Origin: Prinia subflava | Taxonomy: Eukaryota; Chordata; Aves; Passeriformes; Cisticolidae | Assembly: GCF_021018805.1 (NCBI RefSeq) | Contig: NC_086254.1 | Span: forward strand, 620,001 to 684,000 | Reading direction: 5' to 3' | Length of the DNA: 64,000 nt | Shown: positions 44,201 to 57,227 of the stretch, in pieces | Layout of the letters: each line of letters opens with the position of its first letter | Numbering within the stretch: the first letter of the stretch is position 1 | Translations under genes and position numbers: made by a program | Notes under the pieces: generated by a model | The model's database searches: none | The model's input: the letters and a program-made list of their open reading frames with translations, nothing else | Told to the model about the DNA's origin: nothing

Positions 44201-45837
44201 GTTTGACACGGTCATATTGGCTGAGGTACTGCCTGAGCTACAATCAACATTTCAAAGACCTTCATGCCGTGGAGCACCCCAGAGACTTTAAACCCAGCCA
44301 GAAAAGTTGCAGGAGTACAAGTCTTCTCAGCCTTCCATGGCACATGCAGAGGATCCCCCAGTGCTTTTTTTCCACTGATTATTCCTTTGCTTTGCATTTT
44401 GTCCAATTGCTCCCACTCCCAGAGATGCACCCAAGAGTTTCACTGGCTCTGGAGTGTCCTCAGAATTCTTCCTGGGGAAGAATCCCTTCCCAGCTGGGTT
44501 GTGCCACTGTCTGCTGTCCTCTGCTTCCACAACCTCCTGGCTCCATTTCCCTGGTCCTTCAAAACCCCTTTCATAGCCCAGAACTGGGGATGAACAGTTG
44601 ACTAGAAAACAATTTCTTTTGTTGATAGAAAATTCTTTGCAGGGCGTGAACAGCAGGAGAAAGAAAGGACTCCTCTGAACTGCGAGCTGGCTGGAAACCC
44701 CCGGAGGGCAAGAATCCGATCCCTCCTTTGAGGAGCACAGACCTGTCTGTACAGGCTGTGGGAGCAGGAGAGCTCTGTGTGTGCAGCTCCAACAACACTC
44801 ACCAGCCCCTGCTTTGCCATGCTCAGGACCAGCTCATGCACAGGAAGTGGCTCCACTCCTCCCATTTGCACCACTGGACAGACCTTGTCCTCCTCACCCC
44901 ACTAATCCCCTCCTCTAGAGTAAAGCTCTGCACCATCACCTCCCTATCCACCTATCCCACATGCCCTCCAGCAGCCCCATTATCCACCCAACCCCAATTC
45001 CTTCTCCCCTGCTGCTCAGAACCACCCTGCGCATCCTTCAGAGCTGCTCAGGAAGAAGAAATCCTCCACGCAACAACCCCAGATCTGGGCAGGAACATCC
45101 GCCCACCTACTATTTAGTATTTACCTGTACCCCACCAAATCCTCTGCCCTGGATGCAGCCAATCTGCAGATGCCATAGAAACACTTTTTAAAAGACATCC
45201 TGAGGATGGACACAACATGCTCTTCAGGAGCAAGGAATCTGCCTATCAACATCGAGCTTGAGAAGCCACGTCCACAGGTTTCATGTTCTCCAGCCCTAGG
45301 AAGAAACATCATTGCTTGGGCAACCAGTCCTGCTCTGCATCAGCCCTATCTGCTTCCCAAGAGGACCAAAGTCCTTCTAAGTCCTTTAGATTCAGTAAAA
45401 TAACAAATACAGAGAAAAAACCACCAAAACACCAAAAATATAGAATGGTTTGAAATCCCCCTGACATCCTCTGCCTCCTAGTACACAAGGCCCCCAGCAT
45501 CTCCAGACTGAGCTGTGCCATCCTGAGCAGTCCAACTGCGGCAAATCCATTCCAGCACCATTTGTGCCCCACATCCAGGAAAACTCATGGGTGTGCTGGT
45601 TACCCCTATGTTTCCTTTCTCCCTCTGCTCCCACACCACACAGCCTCTCATGCAGTGCTTCCACTACTGATATTTATATAAAATGCACAAAGGGCTGCTC
45701 CCAGTGCTCACTGCCAGCATCTGAGCAGGGAGGAGGCAAAGTCAGTGGACCTGGGGAAGGGAGGAAGGAGGTGAAACTCGCCATTCCTGGACCTCAGCAT
45801 TGCCAATGAATGTGTGCTGTAGTTCCCTTTATCCCAC

Positions 45838-46146
45838 AGATTCCCAGGCTGCGCCAGGCCTGAAGGGACCACAGCAGGTCCCTGGTGCCGCCTCCCTGCT
45901 CAGGCAGGGCCATCCCAGAGCACAGGGCACAGCATTGTGTCCAGAGGGCTCTGCAATATCCCCGCTGAGGAGACTGCAGCCCCTCCCTGGGCATCCTGCT
46001 GAGGGCTGGGCACATCCCAGGGCAGAAGTTGTGCCTCCTGGGCAGGGGGAATTGCTGGGCTCAGTCCCTGCCCGTGGCTCTGGTGCCACTGCTGGGCCCC
46101 TGGAGCAGAGCCTGGGCCCTGCTCTGCCCTTCCCTGCAGACATTTG
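45838..46146 (-). mobile_element. CR1 LINE fragment, minus orientation
   Basis: Plus-strand text has CATCCCAGAGCACAGGGCAC, AGCATTGTGTCCAGAGGGC, GAGGAGACTGCAGCCCCTCC and CTGGGCATCCTGCTGAGGGC, complement of the same subfamily as the copy at 40555. Its 5' end abuts the degenerate tandem repeat that follows. Confidence 0.85.
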
Positions 46147-46204
46147 AGGAGTTTCAACTGGAGCCCAAAACAGAGAGCTACGGTAGTAGCAAAAAGCAAA
46201 GAGC

Positions 46205-46740
46205 AAAAACATTTTGGGAAGCTTCTCTGGAGCAGTGTGGGATCTCAGTCCCTGAAATCAGAGACCAAGATTTCAAGAAATGCTTGAGAAGGGGGCTCAG
46301 GTGGCTCTTTCTCCTTCAAAAGACAAAGAGCCCCTTGGATCCTTCCTGGGAGGAGTATGGGGCTGCTGCCTGGGATCTCAGCTCCCAAAAGGAAATGTGA
46401 AAAGACTCCTGGAGATGCCTGATGCATCCTGGAAAAGGAGGTTTCCATGAAAGGAGAAAAATCGTTTCAGATTACTTCCTTGGAGGAGTCTGGGATTGCT
46501 ACCCAGAACATCTAGTGCCTAAATCAGAGATGAAAAGACTCTGCGAGATGGTACCTGGGATATCAGCTGCCTGGAGGAGGTATGAAAAGACTCCAGGAGA
46601 TGCCTGGGAGGTGTCTCAAGTACATCCTGGAAGATGCAGATTATACAAAAAGAGAAAAATCATCTTGGCCAACTTCCCTTGAGCAGTCTGGGGCTGCTAC
46701 CTGGGATTTCAGGTCTTGAAATCAAGAGATCAGGACTCCA
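46205..46740. repeat. Degenerate tandem repeat
   Basis: Around five diverged units recur. Each starts near CTTCC(T/C)TGG(A/G)GGAGT(A/C)TGGG, followed by GCTGCTACCTGGGATTTCAG-like text and often GAAAAGACTC(C/T)(T/A)GGAGATGCC. Unit starts are near 46220, 46345, 46475, 46550 (partial) and 46670. Two copies also share a GGAGAAAAATC block (about 46453 and 46650). Unit length varies from about 70 to 200 bases, so it is an old, internally deleted minisatellite. Confidence 0.75.
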
Positions 46741-47857
46741 GGAATGCTCCCCCCTTGTCATCTTTCAATTACAGTGGTAACATGGTCCTCAACAAGGCTG
46801 GCAAGAATTTCCACAGCTGCTATCTGGCTGCTTCTGGTAACGGCCCCTGGCTTGGACCTCTGCTCATCCCAGCACCCTCCAGCCCGACCCAACAGCTCTG
46901 GGGGAGATTTCTCATTTTCAGCCTTTTCTGCCATTCCCATCCTTTCTGGAAGAAGCACCTGTGTTTGTCCCACATCCCCCGCCACAGTGAAGGATGCTCT
47001 GGAATCAGTGCAGCTTCCAGCTATCCAGGGTCCTGCTCCAAACCCAGGGTGGGGAGGACACCAGGATGTCCATCCCTCTCTCCCCACTGCACCGTGGCTG
47101 AAGAACTCCTGCTTGATCCTCACCCTCCTGGCTTTGCTCTAGAGGTCACCTGGCCCCTCCACTGCCACTCACACCCTTCCTAGGCCACCAGGACATGAGG
47201 GGAATGGCAGGGAATAGAAGGGACAGTCTCCTCAGGGGAGCTCAGCTAAAGTCTGATTAGGACTGTGATGGGAGCATAGAAGAAAGTGAAGGGTGTGGAA
47301 GAATAGGGAGGAGAAGGATTGTTTCAGAGGAGAATAGGTCCAGAGCTCTGGGCAGTTTCATTAGAAGAATATTAAGTAAATGAGTCAGAGCTTGTGGTGC
47401 CTGAGGCTCAGGAAAGCTGCTGCTAGAGTGAAGGATGGTGAGGGAAGATGAGGATTGTGGCGTGCTGTCTGCGAGCGAGATCCAGCCAGGACACAACAAG
47501 AGGAAACTTGTTGCCTGCTCAGACTTTGACGAACATTTGCAGAGATCAAGCACTGCAGATGTTCCATTGCTGCCTCTGTCTGTGCCCGGTTCCAGCTCTG
47601 GGCCAGGCACTCCAGGGAGCCTTTCCCAACTCACTGCACTTCCCAGGGCACCAGAGCTCTCAGAGTGCCCCACTCCAGCAGCACCCTCACACCACGCTGA
47701 TCCCTCAGGTCCCTAAAGTCATTTTGCAAGTCAGGTTTTATGATTTGTAGCTGGTATTGGGGGTTAAAACGTGTCTCTTAATTCCTGCACCTAAAAACCT
47801 GAACACTGTATTGATACAACATGCAAGAATGGTCTGGGTATCAATAATCCCTGCAAG

Positions 47858-47962
47858 TGTTCCAGGCCAGGATGGACAGGCCTTGGAGCAACCTGGGTAG
47901 TGGAAGATGCCCCTGCCCATGGCAGGGGTTGGAATTAAATGATCCTTAAATTCCCTCCCAAG
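47858..47962 (+). mobile_element. Short CR1 tail, plus orientation
   Basis: TTCCAGGCCAGGATGGACAG, GGAGCAACCTGGGTAGTGGA and CCCTGCCCATGGCAGGGGTT, with a decayed end. Confidence 0.9.
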
Positions 47963-47997
47963 CCAAATCTTTCTGGTTTGATGAATAGATGTATATC

Positions 47998-48110
47998 ACC
48001 TATGTGTAAACGTGTATGTACATACGTACGTGTGTGTGTGTATATATATGTGTACATATATACAGATATACCATATGTATAAATCCATATGTATAAATAT
48101 ATAGAATTAT
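47998..48110. repeat. Microsatellite, GT and TA alternating
   Basis: Alternating purine-pyrimidine DNA: a short GTGTGTGTGTG run passes into TATATATATG and ACATATATACAGATATACC, then two copies of CCATATGTATAAAT. Prone to length variation and possible Z-DNA or cruciform formation. Confidence 0.9.
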
Positions 48111-48461
48111 TTACCTGTACTGCAAACACAAAACCCAAGCCTGAAGTTAAGATGGGTAAACCAAATTGCCTACTTTCAAATTACAAAATTAATTTCATAA
48201 GCACCTGGGAAATTCAAGGTAAAGAAGTTAATTCAGATGTTGTTGTAATAACAGAGATACAGGATTAATAGAGTGGGCTGCACTAAAATACATTTAATTG
48301 CATGAAGAAGTTTCAAAGATCTATAGGTTGAAATTCCACGAAAGTATGGAAAAAAAATTACCAAAGCTACCAACTGATGACCTCTCCATGGTGATACCAG
48401 AGACCAGGAAAGGCAAATGCAAGTGAGAGAGGTTACAAAAGTAGAAAATCACAGTACTAAC

Positions 48462-48632
48462 CACCGAATCCCAGAATTACTAAGGTTAAAAAAAGATCTT
48501 CAAGACCACTGAGTCCAAGCTGTGCCTGATCCCCACCTTGTCCCCAACCCAAAGCACTAAGTGCCATGTCCAGAACTTCCTTGGACACCTCCAGGGATGG
48601 GCACTCCAAACTTCCCTGGGCAACCCATAACT
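48462..48632 (-). mobile_element. CR1 LINE fragment, minus orientation
   Basis: ACCGAATCCCAGAATTACT, GACCACTGAGTCCAAGCTGT and GGACACCTCCAGGGATGGGC on the plus strand; complement of a CR1 of the GACTTGATG-type subfamily. Confidence 0.88.
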
Positions 48633-49254
48633 AATGGATAACTTCAATCATGGCCATACCAGCAGGGCAAATGTATTGAAGTCTGATCAAAAGACAGATT
48701 TTGATACCTTTATTAACTTCTTTATGGAAAAGTTTGGAGCAACCTCCAAAGTAGGTGCAATCCTGGATAGTCCACAGGGGGGTTGGTTGAAGACTGATTA
48801 TTTCTCTGATAGTGCCTATTATATATTCAAATTCCCCTGTTGTTTTTCCCAAAATGTTTTTGGGTTATACAAAAAATATTGAGAGATTTCCTGCTAGAGA
48901 CTTGGAGTAAATTTACACCACTGAGCCCAAAACCCAACAGTAAATAATAAATAAAAGAAGACCAGAAAGAAAAGGAAATCATTGAAAAGTGGAACTTGAA
49001 TCCAAAGGATGAGAACAGCAAAGACTGTAATTCTGGCAAGTTAAGGAGACTGGTCAAAAGAGAAAAACATGCCAGGGGCGCCCATAAAACAATAAAGCCT
49101 TTTTCAACACATTAGAAGAAGGATGTCTATTAGTGAGTCTCTGTGGCCAACAAATAACTCAGGGAATGAAAGATGCACTCAAAAAATATTTGCAAAAAAA
49201 GCTCTATGAATTGTTTGCATGATGGGGCACCATGGAGGAAGTCAGAAAGTTCCC

Positions 49255-49412
49255 ATGCAGAGCATTTCAGCATGGTCATAAATTACTTGGGAAAGGGTAA
49301 ATTAACGAGGTGACAAAATTTGCAGATGAAACAGGATTTTTTTGAGTTATCCACATCTTGAAATCCAAATTATCCAATCTCAGACTGATTGGGAAGACTG
49401 AAGGATCTCAGG
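49255..49412 (+). mobile_element. Possible old LINE coding relic
   Basis: AACGAGGTGACAAAATTTGC followed by AGATGAAACAGG resembles the segment of CR1-type reverse transcriptase that reads Lys-Phe-Ala-Asp-Asp-Thr in many vertebrate LINEs; here it reads Lys-Phe-Ala-Asp-Glu-Thr. The frame is broken soon after. Call rests on this short match. Confidence 0.4.
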
Positions 49413-51038
49413 CCAGTCAGTGGATGGTTTATTGAGAAACACGATGCCAACAGCTCCCACCTGCTCCCATGTTCCTGGCCACAGATTCCCCACTACTCAT
49501 TCTGTCCTTGACTCCTCCATGAGCTCAATTAGCTCATGAAAATATCAGAAAATGAACCCAGAAAGTAAAACTGAGCATTTACTGCAGTTGTAATGAGCTG
49601 GACAGGTTTGGGAAGGGTCTCGCAAGACCTGGGGTCACAGCAAGTGAGGGATGAGTTACAGCACAGAAAGTAGGAGAGGGGAAAGCAGTAGTTAGTGAAA
49701 AAAAAGAGCAAGTCCTCTTCAGCAAGGAGTAGGGGTCAGCTCTGTGTGTAACTGCTGCTGAAATGGCTCTGTGCTGGGAGAGGGGAAATTCAGTAACAGT
49801 GAGGACAAAGGGATGTGCCTGGGAACAATCATTTGGGCTGTGAAGACACAGATATAGACTTCAAAATAGCTCATTAAACAATAGCTCATGGGAAATCCTG
49901 GAATTATTCTGGACACTTTCTGAAAGCATCACATTGTTAGTGGACACTGTATATAATTTATATCTATTACTGCCCTACCCAATAAAGAAGATAAAGTTAG
50001 AAATTCATGGGAAAAAAAGGCTGGGAATGCTGTCCATGGCACGCTCACAACCCAACAGTCCATTTGGTAATGGTAACTGTCTCAACATTGGAAAATACTA
50101 AAAAGGGCACAGGTAGCAAAAATAGACAGGCAGCAAAAAGGTGGGAAATATGTGTATAAGAGGAGCCCAAGATGCTCCACCCAGAAGAGAGCGGTGTCTT
50201 GTAAAGTTGTGAATATTGGAAGTGATGCAAACACAGATTAATTATTCACTATTCTTCATAATGCAAAGAGGAAGGTGTCACCTCAAAGCACTTCCAAGGA
50301 AAAGCTGTAAAATAACAATTCTTCTCACAGGCTCAGAGTGACACTCCCTGATGACAAATGATGTGGAGATACATAAAAGATCCAGATAACCATGGGGCAA
50401 GATCCATTCCAGCTAAAATCCAAGTATCCTGTCTGTAATTTCCAGCCTGGATGACCCCAAAGTTCCTGATGCTGGGATTTTGGGAGGATGGACCCACCTT
50501 GACCTTTTTCTCCTAATGGGCTTTCTCTCCTGACTCCAAGCACCTGCCATGTTCACTGTGTCCATGTGTAGCCCACACTTGCTGAGCAGCTTTGCCCCAT
50601 CTCCCTTTTGAAACAACCCCAGAACCCTGAGGCCCTTGCCTAGCTCCTCTGCCCTGTGACAGACACTCACTTGTGTTTAAGCAGTTGACTCAAGAAGTCC
50701 CAGTCCTTTCCAGCGACTTTCCACCAGAGGTAAAACTCCTCTGCACAAAGAACACCCTTTTCGAGAGGTCAAGTCTAACAGCAGACATTGGGTTCCCTGA
50801 AGAAAGAAGCACCATCTCAGATCTTATGTTTCACTTCTACATAAATCTTTTTCTTACTTCTAAGTAAAGGCACCTTTGGCTTCATGTTCTCCAATAAAAG
50901 TAAGAAAACTATTATTTTAAAACCAGCAAAGCAAGTCTCTTGTCTGTACAAAAATCTTGACCCTAAGGAGATGGAGATAGAACAATTTATGGAAGAAGGG
51001 GCCTCACAGCACTGCTGGGAGAGGTTCAACACTATCTA

Positions 51039-51432
51039 ATATCATGGAATCACAGAATCCCAGAATGATTTGGGTTGGAAGGACCTTAATGCTCATCCAG
51101 TTCCAACCCCCTGACATGGGCAGGGACACCTTCCACTATCTCAAGGTGCTCCAAGCCCCGTCCAGCCCGGCCTTGGGACACTTCCAGGGATCTAGGGGCA
51201 GCCACAGCTTCTCTGGGCACCTTGTGTCAGGGCCTCACCACTGTCAGGCAACAATTCCTTCCCCACACACCATCCAACCCTGCCCTCTGCTCCTGGGCAG
51301 CCATTCCCCCTTGCCCTGTCACTCCAGGCCTTCGTAAATAGTCTCGCTCCACCCTCCTTGTCAGGTCCCTTCAGGTGCTGGAAGGCCACAATTAGGTCAC
51401 ACTGGAGCCTTCTCTTATCTTGGCTGAAATAT
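51039..51432 (-). mobile_element. CR1 LINE fragment, minus orientation, longer copy
   Basis: From the tail complement ATCACAGAATCCCAGAATGA through GACATGGGCAGGGACACCTT, GGGATCTAGGGGCAGCCACA and CACTCCAGGCCTTCGTAAAT to a segment with CTGGAGCCTTCTCTTATCTT. Nearly 400 bases of the CR1 3' region survive. Confidence 0.94.
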
Positions 51433-53689
51433 CCTAATTGAATACCGTTGGTTTATTATTGCTGGGAAAAAAAGGCAGCAGAGCTGATACAGAGTTAAAT
51501 TCTTGGCTCAGGCTTTCGTATCTCCTTTAAACCTGGCTCCAGGCATTGATGTCAAGTAACTAAACCGATCAGGCAGTTTAGCAAGGCTGGGTTTACCGCG
51601 GGTATCTCCAGGGGATGCTCTTTGAGAGAGGCAGGTTGGTCGCTCTCCTGCTGCCCTTGGACTGGCTTGGCACAGCCTCGTTCACCTCCCTCTGCAGCAC
51701 GTCTGTGAGGCCCCTGGACACCTCGGGAGCATGAAGATGAGCAAAACAACCTGTGTCTACTTGGCTCCAGGTAGGATCACATCAATGCAAACACTGACCC
51801 AACACTGTCCCACTAAGACTGCAACAATACAGCCAGGTAATAAGAAGGAGAAAAAGAATTATCAACTTGACTTTTGTTCAGTTATCTGAATTTACAACCT
51901 TGATTTCTCATTTGAGCCTGAACTTCCAGTCAATTGCAGGTAAAAGTACATTGCATTCCCATGCTCCTTCAAGGCAGCAATCCCTCTGCTTCCTGAGGAG
52001 ATTGCATCACAGTTACCCAGGATTTTTATCAAGCAAGATCATGAACATGAGCTCTGAGTATGTAGAACAGGCCTGAACACTTTGTCAGATCCATTTAAGA
52101 GAACACATCACATCTGGCTTCAGGAGACAGAGTTGTTTTCTTATTTCTTTGATGTAGAACATCAATTATTGTGTTTTTGTTACAAATCACTTTATGGTTT
52201 GAATCTTACATATACTCAAACCCACGTCTTTCTTTATTGCTGTGCCGCACATCTGAACAGTGGCAAAGACTGAGTTGATAGCAACTGGATTGAATTTTGA
52301 GGGTCTAAATTATTTCAATGAAAGAACTTTGAAAACCTGAAAGAACCTCAATTCCCACCTCAGTGGCTGATGATGTCGAATCTCCAGGCATCTGGTCAGC
52401 AGCTCTGTTTACAAGGGTTGTGTCTTTGGGGAGGGACTTGAGAGAAATAAGTACTTTTTTTTTGTTCCATTTGCTGCTCTGAGGAGCTTTTAATGAATTA
52501 CCTGAGATGATAATATGATTAAGTGAGGTCTGTATGCACAGGGTATGTGGGCTGTGCACAGAGGTCTTGATACCTGAACAGAAGAGCACAGGAAATGGGT
52601 CACCAGAGAAGGCAATTACTGAAATGAAGGGAAAATACGTAGAGATGCTTATCTTGTTAAAATATGGTTGGAAACAAAGCAAAACAAACCAGTGAAGCTC
52701 AGAGAAACCCCGAAGATCTCAGCTTACAGGTGCAGTCCGAGTGGAAATGGCAAATACATTTTCCCTGTAAATATATCTGAAAGACAGCTCAGTTCCTGAA
52801 GTTACTCTGAACTCCAGCAAAACACAACTGAATATCCAAATTTAAAGATGAAAAAGGAATTATTTAAAATTCAGAGCTCTCCCCCTCCACCAGTGCTCAC
52901 TGAGTGACCAATGAACTGGGTTTTGCGTAACAGAAAAAGTTCTACAGAAACCGTTGATAAACAGGATGTTTCAGTTCATTTTTTACCCCAAGATGTTTCG
53001 TTCCTCAACTGGAGAGAGAAAAGGGAGTTTGACAGAAATGTGCTTAATGAATAATTCATATGAATTCATATGAATAATGAATAATTCAGCTACACCTAAC
53101 AGTCAGACTTCAAACATTTCTGTGGGCAAGACACACTGAAGTTTCCACAGGTGAAGAATACATCAGAAATGTACTTGAGATGCTCATACATTGTTCTGTT
53201 CTCTTCAGCCTACTCTAATCAATTAGGTTTAATCATTTAATAACTACCTATTTAACTGGAAAAGTCAATCAAATGGAGGAACTTAGATTAGTTCATCTCA
53301 CTGCAGAAAACAAACACCAAATCTTGCACAATCAAAAATAATATCAAAAACAAGGCCTGCCACCAGCTCTGGTGTCTCTTCCACATGAGAATTGCACATT
53401 TTAGTGTGGCCAGACAGAGTCTCAGACACCAATATAATCCAAGAACAAAGAGCTCAGAAAATACAGAGGATGAGGAACCTGTACTCGTGAAAGCACTGAC
53501 TTTGTAAACAAGCGAAGGTCAATGAAAGGACAGTATCATGATGAAATAACAAATTAACATAGACTGCCAGACTGATATCATGGTCAAAAGGTCAGATGTG
53601 AACCTCTGGGTACAATTCAGATGAAGAGATCAAAGATCACAGGAATTACTAGACTGGACTAAAGGAAATCCGTAACAAACACCCAAACT

Positions 53690-54481
53690 ATGGACTGGTT
53701 TGCATGGCCACGAGGCAGCCAAACCATCACTGATCTCTCCAGGCAATGTGACCCCTCCACCAGGACACAGACCAGATACAATTCAATACAAAACTGTCCT
53801 TCAAATCTGTGCTTATGTACACACACCCAGAAAATAATATCTTCAAAGGTCTTGAGATTCATCAGCTTTCAGCTGGGTCCCACAGGATTTTTTAGCAAAG
53901 CAAAGGAATACTCCCAGAACACCCACAGTTTTTCAGCCTACCTCCTTAAGCCCATGTTCACACAGATGCTTGATTGGAGTTTAGAAGGTAGTAAGAATGT
54001 CTTGAAGTTCTCAACATGGTCAACAGAATCAAACAAACACAAGGAAGTTTGTCTTCATGGAAACATTGGCCTCAAACTCCCTGCATTCATCTTGTTTGCT
54101 CAAAGCACTATGGCCACCCAAAAATACCAACAGTTTAATTCCACCTTTTTTTCCTCTCACTTCAGAAGTCATGGCACAAGGGTCCCAGTCCTGCCATGGA
54201 AGAAGGAAAATGTTCCCAGCACTGATCAGTGTTCTTTGGGATGCACACTTCCATGTATATGTGTTCAGAATGGGAAACAGGGACAGACTCCCCATTGTGG
54301 GCTGACAATTCACCCCAAAACCAAGACTCCAGTGGAAGCAGGGAGAGTCGTTCATGTGGATTTGTACATCTCCAAACAGCCCAATTACTATCCCTTTATC
54401 TCCTTTTCTCCTTTAAATGATAATCCATATACACATTCAGGAGGCAACTCCATGCAGTCATTCTCTCTCCGCATTAAGTAG
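53690..54481 (+). other. Unassigned 263-codon open reading frame
   Basis: An ATG-to-stop frame of 263 codons in DNA of ordinary composition, longer than expected by chance at this GC content. The translation starts MDWFAWPRGSQTITDL and is Ser/Thr/Pro-rich with no domain, signal peptide or transmembrane segment that I recognise. No promoter, splice sites or poly(A) signal were tied to it. It is antisense to the presumed RNF43 intron. Not called as a gene. Confidence 0.2.
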
Positions 54482-55216
54482 ATGGGGCATCTCAAGCACT
54501 TTAGAGTAGTCTGCAAGCACCAGTCTGCCTAATTTGGTAGCATTCCTGAAAGCATTAGCAATGGTATAGCGTTTTATGGAACTCCACAGCCATGCAGACA
54601 ACAGGAATGGAGCCATCCTCTGGAGAGGCCATTGAACAACTTGACCTTTAATGGAATTTACTGATGGCTGAAGGCACAATACTTGGGTAGTATCAAAACA
54701 TCTCCTGATACAGTATGTTATGCAACTATCAGTATCACTGCACCTCTTTATCTCCCAGCTCATGATACAAATGGACAGAGCCTTCCTGTGGGGTTTGGTT
54801 CTGGGCAGACAGAAGGAGATGTTCTGCTTGACATAAGTACCTGAGGAAACAAAGTTCTCTGTCTGTGAAGGTCAGGGGGTCACTGGGGGGAAAAGAACGG
54901 CTATTTTCTGGCTCCAGCAAAACTTAGGTATGATCTCAGGAAAACACGTAAGAAATCTTATCTGGGAAGGGGAACCAAAAACCCTGGATATCAATTTAGC
55001 AGTGGGTCCTTTCTCACCCTCTGGCAGAACTTTGTGCTGCCAGGAAAGTCACATTTAGGTACATGGTTAGAATAACAAACAAGCTGTCACAGCCCCGTGG
55101 TGTCTGGATGGTGAGATACTGCTTAAGATCTCACACTGGGGTAGAAGTCAACACTTGTTTACCAAAGCTTCCTACAGAATTTTAGGACCACAGAGTTAAA
55201 ACTGAAAATCCCTCAG

Positions 55217-55918
55217 ATGGACAGAAGTAGTTGCCCAGGTGTCTGCATTGGTGTGATCTGTACATCACAGATCCCAGGCCCAGTGAACCACCCAGGACCC
55301 CTGAAATACAGTAGGGATCAGAGGTCAAGAGAAGAGAAGCTGCTCCTAATAACAACCACCCAAATCTGGAGGGCAGAGTTCAGAGGAGAGACTGGAGCAA
55401 ATACCTTGCCATCTGTTCAAGTCAGGCTGGGAGAACAGGCAAGATGCTGCAGTCCCTCTGGCTTTCACTTCCCCTTAGCCTGTCCCAGCCAGAACAAAGC
55501 CTGCAGAATCACCATCTTGTCTTATCTTGCACTCAGCTTTTTAGGAAGAAGGATTAGAAAGATGTCAATTAATCCTTCAGGCTGCAAAAGCAAGAATGTG
55601 ATACCAGGATTCCAAGGACCAGGGCTCGCCTGTAGGCAATGGGGCCAGGACTTGTTTGCACCTGAAGAAGTGGATTTTGCAAAGCCCCTTGTTTCTGTAA
55701 GCTGCCCTTTGGGACATTATCCCACATTTCCCACTTGTGGCCCGTCAGCTAAACCATCTTTCTGCCCCCAACTGAGCCAGAATTCCCAGTGCTGGGCTCC
55801 ATCAGGCATGCTGTATTCCTGGCTCCATGGCTTGAGACAGAAAGTACAGGACCTCAAAATACCTTCTTTGACATTAACTGAACAAGAAGACCTAAAACTG
55901 CAAATCATAGAAACATAG
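55217..55918 (+). other. Unassigned 233-codon open reading frame ending in CR1
   Basis: A second long plus-strand frame about 0.7 kb after the previous one. It starts MDRSSCPGVCIGVICTSQIP and its stop falls within the CR1 insertion that begins near 55907, so its C-terminus is not ancestral. No family was recognised. It may be chance or a remnant of an older repeat coding region. Confidence 0.15.
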
Positions 55919-56115
55919 AAGTGTTTAGGTTGGAAAGACCTCTGGGATCATCAAGTCCAGCCATTCCTCCAGCACTGCCAAGAGCACCACTGACCCAAAG
56001 TACCACATCCACAGGGCTGTAAAACCCCTCCAGGGATGGGGACTCCACCACTGCCCTCAGTAGTCTCTGCCAGGGCCTGACCAACATTTCAATAAAGAAA
56101 TTTGCCCCAAAATCC
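55907..56115 (-). mobile_element. CR1 LINE fragment, minus orientation
   Basis: CATAGAAACATAGAAGTGTT, TAGGTTGGAAAGACCTCTGG, GATCATCAAGTCCAGCCATT and CCCTCCAGGGATGGGGACTC on the plus strand, ending CTGACCAACATTTCAATAAA. Confidence 0.92.
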
Positions 56116-56409
56116 AATCTAAAATGGTATGGTTGGCAAGGATTTGAAGCTACTTTTGACTTAACACCTCCCAGTCGGGGTAAGAATTTATGTCCCAGAA
56201 GTAGTTATCTGATTTATTTATCTGATATCTCTAAAGGAAACATATCCTTCTAAAACACACAAAGTACTTATGGCCATTCAGGGCACATTTAGGGGTTTGA
56301 TTAAATTAGCAGGGTAGAGTAATTCAGTTGATGCCCATAGGTTTACAGCTGGGGTTTTATTCCCCAGTGGTATGATGTCTCAGTCCTATTTGTTTCAAGA
56401 TAAATGTTT

Positions 56410-56468
56410 ATGGTTGCAAATGATGATTTTAAGTATCTTTTCCAACTTAAATGATTCTATGATTCACC
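56410..56468 (+). mobile_element. CR1 tail remnant, plus orientation
   Basis: ATGATTTTAAGTATCTTTTC, CAACTTAAATGATTCTATGA and TTC: only the last 50-60 bases of a CR1. Confidence 0.8.
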
Positions 56469-56817
56469 ATCAACTGGTTTTCTTGGTGATCAAATATCTG
56501 ATGTTTGCAGGTTACCTTGATTCATTCCCTAGGCAAGGAAACAAGAATATGCCAACAGATCTTCAAAAATCCATATTCTCTAATAAGCAGAGAAATTCTT
56601 AATTCAAATGCAGGAATATCTGACCGTTGTTGAGATACAGCTCTTATAAAGAGAAGATGACAGCTGAGAGCATTTGCTGTACTCAAAGTCTCTGGAAGCT
56701 ATCAAAGATCCAGGTTCTGCTGCTTGAGATATATACACAGAGTTACTATCCCATCAGTCGAACAGAGTTGAGGGAACACAAATTATGAGGGTGACAAAGA
56801 ATAAAAATGATATGTTC

Positions 56818-56945
56818 AGCAAAGCTGGACAGGACTTCGAGCAACCTGGTCTAGTGGAAACTGTCTCTGTCCATGGCAGGGGGTTGGAACAAGATGATAT
56901 TTAAGGTTCCTTCTGACCCAGGCTGTTCCAAGATTCCATGGTATG
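56818..56945 (+). mobile_element. Short CR1 tail, plus orientation
   Basis: AGCTGGACAGGACTTCGAGC, AACCTGGTCTAGTGGAAACT and CATGGCAGGGGGTTGGAACA, ending CCAAGATTCCATGGTA. Confidence 0.9.
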
Positions 56946-57227
56946 AAGGCCAAAGTGCCAAGGCTTCAAATCCTGATTAACAGCACCAGCTGAAACCATG
57001 TGAGATTTTCAATATATGAACCAAATGAACCTTGCAGTGCTTTCTATGTGAACAAAGCGCTGAGCTCCATGTCAGTGATGGAGAGTGAAGGAGGTACTTA
57101 TGCAGTTTTTCCACCCAGACTTGCCCAAACAGAGAAGAGGGGGACTGAAAGGGTTGGTGCTGAGGCTGTTGGGGCTTGGGCTGGAAGTTTTCTGCAGAAG
57201 TGAATGCACGGGATGATTTGGACCAAA

